Shown: positions 59,329 through 64,000 of the stretch, one piece after another
Position numbering within the stretch: the first letter of the stretch is position 1
Layout: every line of letters starts with the position of its first letter
Assembly: GCA_016415585.1 (NCBI GenBank)
Contig: CP066552.1
Coordinates: 1,054,001-1,118,000 of the forward strand
Direction: 5' to 3'
DNA length: 64,000 nt
Source of the DNA: Pectobacterium carotovorum
Lineage (GTDB): Bacteria; Pseudomonadota; Gammaproteobacteria; Enterobacterales; Enterobacteriaceae
Notes under the pieces: generated by a model
Told to the model about the DNA's origin: nothing
Seen by the model: the letters and a program-made list of their open reading frames with translations, nothing else
The model's database searches: none
Position numbers and translations under genes: made by a program

Positions 59329-59768
59329 TGCACTCGGGTTGTTTTCAGGAAGAAACATTGTTTCAGGAAGAGGCATTGTTTTAGGAAGAAACGCTGTTTT
59401 AAGGATAAACACTGTTTTAGGAAGAAACAGTCGTTTCAGGAAGAAGCGTTGTTTTCAGGAAGATAAACAGTTTTCAGGAAGAAGAACGGTTTTCAGGAAG
59501 AAACATGATTTCAGGATGAAATCAGGGACACCTCCAGGAAGGAGACCGAGAGCCGATTAGGAATATCGGTGGGGCAGGAGCCTAAAGGGATTGAATCACG
59601 GAAGATACAGGATGGAAACGTCAGGAAGAAAGTGGGACGCCAGCAAGGATTGTGGGTTAGGACGACCAAAAAGGAAAAGTTTTCACGGATGAGCAGGGAT
59701 GCAAATGTGTAGCGGGATAGCTATAAAACGAACCGGGGGTACTGAGCAATCAGTACCCCCAATTTTTT
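59290..59768 (+). ncRNA. rsmB: RsmB/CsrB-type RsmA-sequestering RNA
   Basis: The span between syd and yqcC holds about 27 GGA motifs, many as CAGGAAG in predicted loops. The 5' half (59343-59520) is a tandem array of about ten 18-20-nt units (TTTCAGGAAGAAACATTG and variants). The 3' half resembles E. coli csrB (GGGACACCTCCAGGA, AAAACGAACCGG) and ends in the terminator GGGGGTACTGA/TCAGTACCCCC plus T6 (59735-59768). RsmB binds and titrates RsmA (CsrA) and thereby raises extracellular enzyme and quorum-sensing output in soft-rot bacteria. The 5' end is set from the 479 nt known for Pectobacterium RsmB and could be some 25 nt later. Confidence 0.9.
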
Positions 59769-59894
59769 GCCTGTAAAGGTTTGAAACTGGTGCTATTGCC
59801 GATACTGCATGACCCAAATACGACGATTGGGTCAGGTTGATATCAGTGCTATGCTTTGCCGCCATTACTGTTGGCGTCAAGGGCGAGAAACCGC

Positions 59895-60245
59895 ATGAGC
59901 AGAGAGAACCAGGTTCGTCAGTCATTATTCGATATTGAGCGCGCATTGAGGGAAAGCCCTTTCTGGCAGGTTGTCCCGCCGGAAGAGGAGGCGTTTAACA
60001 GCACGGAGCCTTTCAGCCTCGATACCATGAAACCCGAAGAGTGGTTGCAGTGGGTCTTTTTGCCACGTATGCATGCCTTATTGGACAGCGAGCTGGCACT
60101 GCCCGCGGAGCTGGTTTTACTGCCTTATTTTGAAGAAGCGCTGGAAGGGTCGCCAGAAGAGACCGCGGCGGTTTTGTTGCGTATCAAGCAGCTCGATGAG
60201 CTATTCACCCCCGATGTACAGGATGGCGCAGTGCACGATGCTTGA
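59895..60245 (+). CDS. yqcC: YqcC-family protein
   Basis: 116 residues from the ATG at 59895 (E. coli 109). The conserved block FNSTEPFSLDTMKPEEWLQW, then VFLPRMHALLD, identifies the family. No membrane segment. Function unknown; it is coupled to truC by an 8-bp overlap and is found beside it in gamma-proteobacteria. Confidence 0.92.
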   Translation: MSRENQVRQSLFDIERALRESPFWQVVPPEEEAFNSTEPFSLDTMKPEEWLQWVFLPRMHALLDSELALPAELVLLPYFEEALEGSPEETAAVLLRIKQLDELFTPDVQDGAVHDA

Positions 60246-61026
60246 GATTATTTATCAGGATGAGCATCTGGTTGCCGTCAATAAACCCAGCGGCTGGTTA
60301 GTCCATCGTAGCTGGCTGGATCGCAAAGAAAAAGTCGTGGTGATGCAGACCGTGCGCGATCAGATCGGCCAGCACGTGTATACCGTTCATCGCCTCGACA
60401 GGCCGACATCCGGCGTGTTACTGCTCGCGCTGTCCAGCGAGGTGGCGCGTACGTTATCCCAGCAGTTTGAATCGCACCAGATGCAGAAAATGTATCATGC
60501 CGTTGTACGAGGCTATGTGCTGGATGATGGCGTGATCGACTATGCGCTCACCGAAGAATTGGACAAGATCGCCGACAAGTTTACCAATCCTGATAAGGCG
60601 CCGCAGCCTGCCGTCACGCATTACCGTTCTTTGGCGCAGGTCGAGATGCCGGTCGCCATCGGCCGTTACCCCACAGCCCGCTACAGTCTGATGGAGCTGA
60701 AGCCACAGACCGGGCGCAAGCACCAACTCCGCCGCCATATGTCACATATCCACCATCCGATTATTGGCGATACCGCGCACGGCGACCTGCGACACAATCG
60801 CGGCATGGAATCGCACTTCTCCTGCGGCAGACTCATGCTGCATGCCAGCGAGTTGCAACTGAATCATCCTGTGAGCGGGCAGCCATTGACGTTGCAGGCG
60901 CGTTGGGATGCGCCGTGGCAGGGCGTGATGACACAGTTTGGCTGGAAGGGGATTCTCCCTGAGTTTGAAGGGGTTGAGTTTCCTGCCGACTCAGGTCAGG
61001 ATAGCGAGCATTTCGTCGAGCAGTAA
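60238..61026 (+). CDS. truC: tRNA pseudouridine(65) synthase
   Basis: 262 residues from the ATG at 60238, overlapping yqcC. The RluA-type active site has Asp54 in [15 protein letters not shown]. Other motifs are [19 protein letters not shown] and [18 protein letters not shown]. It makes pseudouridine 65 in tRNA-Ile and tRNA-Asp. yqcA follows 67 bp later. Confidence 0.97.
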   Translation: MLEIIYQDEHLVAVNKPSGWLVHRSWLDRKEKVVVMQTVRDQIGQHVYTVHRLDRPTSGVLLLALSSEVARTLSQQFESHQMQKMYHAVVRGYVLDDGVIDYALTEELDKIADKFTNPDKAPQPAVTHYRSLAQVEMPVAIGRYPTARYSLMELKPQTGRKHQLRRHMSHIHHPIIGDTAHGDLRHNRGMESHFSCGRLMLHASELQLNHPVSGQPLTLQARWDAPWQGVMTQFGWKGILPEFEGVEFPADSGQDSEHFVEQ

Positions 61027-61093
61027 TCTCTGTCTTATTACTGCCGTATTACTTTTATATCAAACATATCGAATTAAAAAGGGAGTCAGAAGC

Positions 61094-61549
61094 ATGGCGC
61101 AGATTGGTATTTTTGTTGGTACAGTCTACGGGAATGCATTGCTGGTGGCCGAAGAAGCCGAAAATATCCTCAAGGATCGTGGCCACGAGGTTAAGGTCTT
61201 TGAAGACGCGACACTGGAATCCTGGCTGGACTACCGCGAGCAGACGGTTTTAGTTGTCACGTCGACGACGGGACAAGGCCAGTTGCCTGATTCTATTGTT
61301 CCGCTTTACGCCGCACTGCGTGAAAACGGTGGTTACCAGCCCGCGCTGCGCTATGGCGTGATTGCGCTGGGTGACAGCAGTTATCCGAACTTCTGCGCGG
61401 GCGGTCATCTGTTCGATGCCTTATTGCAGGAAATCGGTGCTAAGCGTCTGGGTGATGTTTTGGACGTTGATGCCGTCGAGCATCCAGAGCCAGAAGTGAT
61501 TTCATGCCCGTGGGTTGAAGCATGGGCTGATTTGGTTGATGCGCAGTGA
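61094..61549 (+). CDS. yqcA: Flavodoxin YqcA
   Basis: 151 residues from the ATG at 61094 behind GGGAG. The short-chain flavodoxin fold has the phosphate loop [14 protein letters not shown], the segment [12 protein letters not shown] and the aromatic loop [14 protein letters not shown] member of the MioC-like family that binds FMN; its redox partner is not settled. Same position after truC as in E. coli. Confidence 0.95.
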   Translation: MAQIGIFVGTVYGNALLVAEEAENILKDRGHEVKVFEDATLESWLDYREQTVLVVTSTTGQGQLPDSIVPLYAALRENGGYQPALRYGVIALGDSSYPNFCAGGHLFDALLQEIGAKRLGDVLDVDAVEHPEPEVISCPWVEAWADLVDAQ

Positions 61550-61566
61550 TGCCGTGCTGAAATGAC

Positions 61567-61594
61567 AAACGGGAGCCTGTCGTGCTCCCGTTTT
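61567..61594. terminator. Terminator between yqcA and yaeH
   Basis: Stem AAACGGGAGC / GCTCCCGTTT with a 7-nt loop and TTTTC following; usable from both sides of this convergent pair. Confidence 0.75.
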
Positions 61595-61622
61595 CGTTTG
61601 CGGCCTGTTGAGATAATCGCGT

Positions 61623-62012
61623 TTAGCGATTCTTGGTCAGCTTCTCTAAATCCGCTTCGATTTCGGTAATTTTGTTGGAAACCACGCTTTCCAGATGACG
61701 CAGATCGTCAAGAATTTTGCGCTTCAGATCGACTTCAACCTGTTCCTGCTGACAGATCTTGTCTAATTCATCAATCACATAGCGCAGATTTGGGCTGATC
61801 TCGTTGATCTCTTTGTAGCCCTGTCCTGAGTTGTCTGCCACGACGGTTTTGCGCTGGCGCGGATACTTGAACTTCACGCTTTTAGCGAAAAATTCGCCCT
61901 TATCTTTACGGAAGTAGATCTTCAGGATGTCGTTGTTCGCTTCCTGACGCAGGCTATAGCGATCGATATCATCGGGATTGGTAATGCCCAGGCTTTTTAG
62001 ATTGTCATACAT
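61623..62012 (-). CDS. yaeH: UPF0325 (DUF3461) protein YaeH
   Basis: 129 residues (E. coli 128). The start [20 protein letters not shown] and the middle [20 protein letters not shown] define the family. The C-terminal half is a charged, probably coiled-coil helix ([20 protein letters not shown]). Function unknown. It follows dapD as in E. coli, although that block is far from truC there. Confidence 0.94.
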   Translation of the reverse strand: MYDNLKSLGITNPDDIDRYSLRQEANNDILKIYFRKDKGEFFAKSVKFKYPRQRKTVVADNSGQGYKEINEISPNLRYVIDELDKICQQEQVEVDLKRKILDDLRHLESVVSNKITEIEADLEKLTKNR

Positions 62013-62131
62013 AGCGTCACCTTCTCGGTTTTTAGATAGTCCTGATTATCATGCCAGCGAGAACCTACGCTGTTTATACCCGCCATACCGAAGTATTTAG
62101 GGAACATATAAATAACTTATCGTTCGAGCAT

Positions 62132-62162
62132 AAAAAAACGGCGGGTGATTAACCCGCCGTTT
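62132..62162 (-). terminator. Terminator of dapD
   Basis: On the minus strand AAACGGCGGGT / ACCCGCCGTTT with loop AATC (plus-strand GATTA), followed by T7. It lies 6 bp past the dapD stop. Confidence 0.85.
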
Positions 62163-62167
62163 CTAGT

Positions 62168-62995
62168 TTAGTCGATGGAGCGTAATAACTCATTGATTCC
62201 CACTTTCGCGCGGGTTTTCGCATCCACTTTCTTCACAATGATTGCGCAGTACAGGCTGTGGCTGCCATCTTTGGACGGCAGGTTGCCGGAAACCACAACG
62301 GAGCCAGCCGGGACGCGGCCATAGTGAATTTCACCAGTTTCACGATCGTAAATACGGGTGCTTTGGCTGATGAACACGCCCATGGAGATGACGGAACCTT
62401 CCTCAACGACAACGCCTTCCACAACTTCAGAACGCGCACCGATGAAGCAGTTATCTTCGATGATGGTAGGGTTAGCCTGTAAAGGCTCCAGAACACCACC
62501 GATGCCGACGCCGCCGGACAGGTGAACGTTTTTACCGATCTGAGCACAAGAACCTACGGTTACCCACGTATCGACCATGGTGCCTTCATCGACGTAAGCA
62601 CCGATGTTGACGTAAGACGGCATCAGCACGGTGTTACGTGCGATATAGGCACCGCGACGCACGCTGGCCGGCGGTGCTACGCGCACGCCTTCACGCTGGA
62701 AACGCGCTTCATCATAGTCAGCGAATTTCATGGGTACTTTGTCGAAAAAGCGTGTTTCTCCGCCTTCGATAAGTTGGTTATCGTTAATACGGAAAGAGAG
62801 CAGCACGGCTTTCTTCAACCACTGGTGGGTAACCCATTGGCCGTCGATTTTCTCTGCAACGCGCAGGGCGCCGCTATCCAGCAGGTTGATAGCCTGAGTG
62901 ACGGCTTCACGCGTGACGGTGTCTGCGTTTGCCGGAGTGATTTCAGCGCGGCGCTCGAAAGCCGTCTCAATGATGTTCTGTAATTGTTGGTGCAT
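62168..62995 (-). CDS. dapD: Tetrahydrodipicolinate N-succinyltransferase
   Basis: 275 residues (E. coli 274). After the helical N-terminus [20 protein letters not shown] comes the left-handed beta-helix of hexapeptide repeats, including [20 protein letters not shown] and [20 protein letters not shown]. It acts in the succinylase branch of lysine and meso-diaminopimelate synthesis. Between yaeH and glnD. Confidence 0.98.
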   Translation of the reverse strand: MHQQLQNIIETAFERRAEITPANADTVTREAVTQAINLLDSGALRVAEKIDGQWVTHQWLKKAVLLSFRINDNQLIEGGETRFFDKVPMKFADYDEARFQREGVRVAPPASVRRGAYIARNTVLMPSYVNIGAYVDEGTMVDTWVTVGSCAQIGKNVHLSGGVGIGGVLEPLQANPTIIEDNCFIGARSEVVEGVVVEEGSVISMGVFISQSTRIYDRETGEIHYGRVPAGSVVVSGNLPSKDGSHSLYCAIIVKKVDAKTRAKVGINELLRSID

Positions 62996-63023
62996 CCTGA
63001 TTTCTCTTTCCTGATTGTAAAAA

Positions 63024-64000
63024 TTAACTCAATGGTACTTTATCGTTTGGGTTAAGGGCTTCTGTCAACCGTTCTTGCAATTTAAGGCGTAAATCTGGCT
63101 TTAATGCCCGTCTGTCGCTATCGGCCAGAATGAAAAGATCCTCTACCCGCTCGCCGATTGTGGAAATGCGTGCGCCGTGCAGCGACAGGTTGAGATCGGC
63201 AAAAATTTCACCGATACGTGCCAGCAGCCCAGGTTGATCGAGTGCGCTGAGCTCCATGTAGCTACGTCTGTCCGTATGTGTCGGCAGAAAGTTAACTTCG
63301 GTTGGCACGCTGAAATGGCGTAGCTTGGGCGATGGTCGGCGCACGCGCGGGTGTTGATAGTGCCGATGTGTCAGCGCCTGTTCCAGTGCGTGGCGTATCA
63401 TTTCATGCCGATCCTGCGCCAGTGGGCTGCCGTCCGGTTCCAGCACGATGAACGTATCCATCGCCATGCCGTCGCGGCTGGTAAAAATCTGCGCATCGTG
63501 CACGCTGAGGTTGCGTCGATCTAACTCACCGGCAACCGCCGCGAAAAGATAAGGCCTGTCTGGGCTCCAGATAAAAATCTCTGTACCGCCACGGCTGGCT
63601 TGATGACTGATCAACACTAGCGGTTTGTTGACGTCGTGCTCCAGCAGATGACGTGCGTGCCAGGCTAGCTGGTTTGGCGAGTGGCGCAGGAAATAATCGG
63701 CTCGACAGCGGCTCCAGATATGGTGCAGCGCTTCTTCGTCAATATTGTCCATGCGCAGTAGCGCCAGCGCCTGCAACCGATGGTGGCGGACACGTTCGCG
63801 TAAATCTGGGGTATTTTGCATTCCGCGGCGCAGCTGCTTCTCGGTAGCGAAATAGAGCTCACGCAACAGGCTCTGTTTCCAACTGTTCCACAGCGTTTCA
63901 TTGGTGGCACAGATATCCGCAACTGTCAGGCTGACCAGATAGCGCAGACGGGTTTCGCTTTGCACTTCTGTAGCAAATTGCTGAATGACGGTGGGATCCT
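63024..64000 (-). CDS. glnD: PII uridylyltransferase/uridylyl-removing enzyme, C-terminal part
   Basis: The frame is open to the window edge, so the 5' part (nucleotidyltransferase and most of the HD domain) is missing; about 324 residues are seen. They match the end of the HD region ([20 protein letters not shown]) and two ACT domains: [19 protein letters not shown] and [20 protein letters not shown], closing with [10 protein letters not shown]. The enzyme senses glutamine and modifies the PII proteins GlnB and GlnK. A GTG at 63965 is internal, not the start. Confidence 0.97.
   Translation of the reverse strand, partial: DPTVIQQFATEVQSETRLRYLVSLTVADICATNETLWNSWKQSLLRELYFATEKQLRRGMQNTPDLRERVRHHRLQALALLRMDNIDEEALHHIWSRCRADYFLRHSPNQLAWHARHLLEHDVNKPLVLISHQASRGGTEIFIWSPDRPYLFAAVAGELDRRNLSVHDAQIFTSRDGMAMDTFIVLEPDGSPLAQDRHEMIRHALEQALTHRHYQHPRVRRPSPKLRHFSVPTEVNFLPTHTDRRSYMELSALDQPGLLARIGEIFADLNLSLHGARISTIGERVEDLFILADSDRRALKPDLRLKLQERLTEALNPNDKVPLS

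Noticed and set aside
59343..59520. Regular short repeats that might be a CRISPR array
   Set aside because: Units are 18-20 nt without spacers, all centred on GGA, and lie between syd and yqcC where csrB/rsmB is found.
59339..59560. Open frame of 73 codons with repeated GRN/FRKK residues
   Set aside because: It arises from the tandem GGA units of the RsmB RNA; no ribosome site and no protein family.
60938..61093. Longer start for the flavodoxin yqcA
   Set aside because: The extra residues overlap the end of truC and do not resemble flavodoxins; the ATG at 61094 has GGGAG.

Overview
The window is chromosomal DNA of a soft-rot enterobacterium, most likely Pectobacterium. I infer this from a nearly continuous run of Escherichia coli K-12 orthologues at typical Enterobacterales lengths, ERIC repeats, a long GGA-rich RsmB-type RNA between syd and yqcC, and the absence of the fuc and sda genes that interrupt this region in E. 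coli. Species cannot be fixed by reading alone. The density is ordinary for a core chromosome, with no phage, IS element, CRISPR array or plasmid function.

Left accessory part (1-4939): a truncated TetR-type repressor diverges from a two-gene operon, a UPF0261/Tm-1-like protein and a PEP-hydrolase-family TIM barrel. These are the two halves of the tomato antiviral protein Tm-1. A secreted alpha/beta hydrolase and a seven-helix AraC-type membrane regulator follow and overlap tail to tail.

Core block A (4966-14239): mltC-yggX-mutY diverge from trmB-yggL-yggN. Then come tas, ygdR, ygdQ (TerC family), mutH and rppH. The yggN/tas join is a synteny breakpoint relative to E. coli. Core block B (14252-35731): ptsP (broken here by one extra A in an A7 run), lgt, thyA, the ppdA-ppdB-ygdB-ppdC pseudopilin set, the recC-ptrA-recB-recD recombination operon, argA behind two ARG boxes, and amiC. 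Three initiator tRNA genes (metZWV type) and mltA follow.

Accessory insertion (37728-48674), between mltA and tcdA: a family-5 solute-binding protein, two permeases and a double ATPase, an M20 amidohydrolase, a TetR regulator and a DHDPS-family aldolase/lyase all lie on the minus strand. A cytosolic molybdopterin S-/N-oxide reductase of the BisC type diverges from them. This looks like a complete uptake, hydrolysis, cleavage and reduction system for an unknown, perhaps sulfoxide-bearing, amide or peptide conjugate.

Core block C (48743-64000): tcdA, csdE, csdA and ygdI; then the GcvB small RNA bracketed by two inverted ERIC elements; gcvA, ygdD, rlmM, xni, ppnN (TTG start), queF and syd. The RsmB/CsrB-type RNA has two GacA/UvrY boxes upstream and a striking GTAAC/GTTAC array at its start. 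It is followed by yqcC-truC-yqcA, then yaeH, dapD and the 3' part of glnD (a second breakpoint relative to E. coli). Two global post-transcriptional regulators, GcvB (amino acid and peptide uptake) and RsmB (virulence, by titrating RsmA), therefore lie within about 8 kb of each other.
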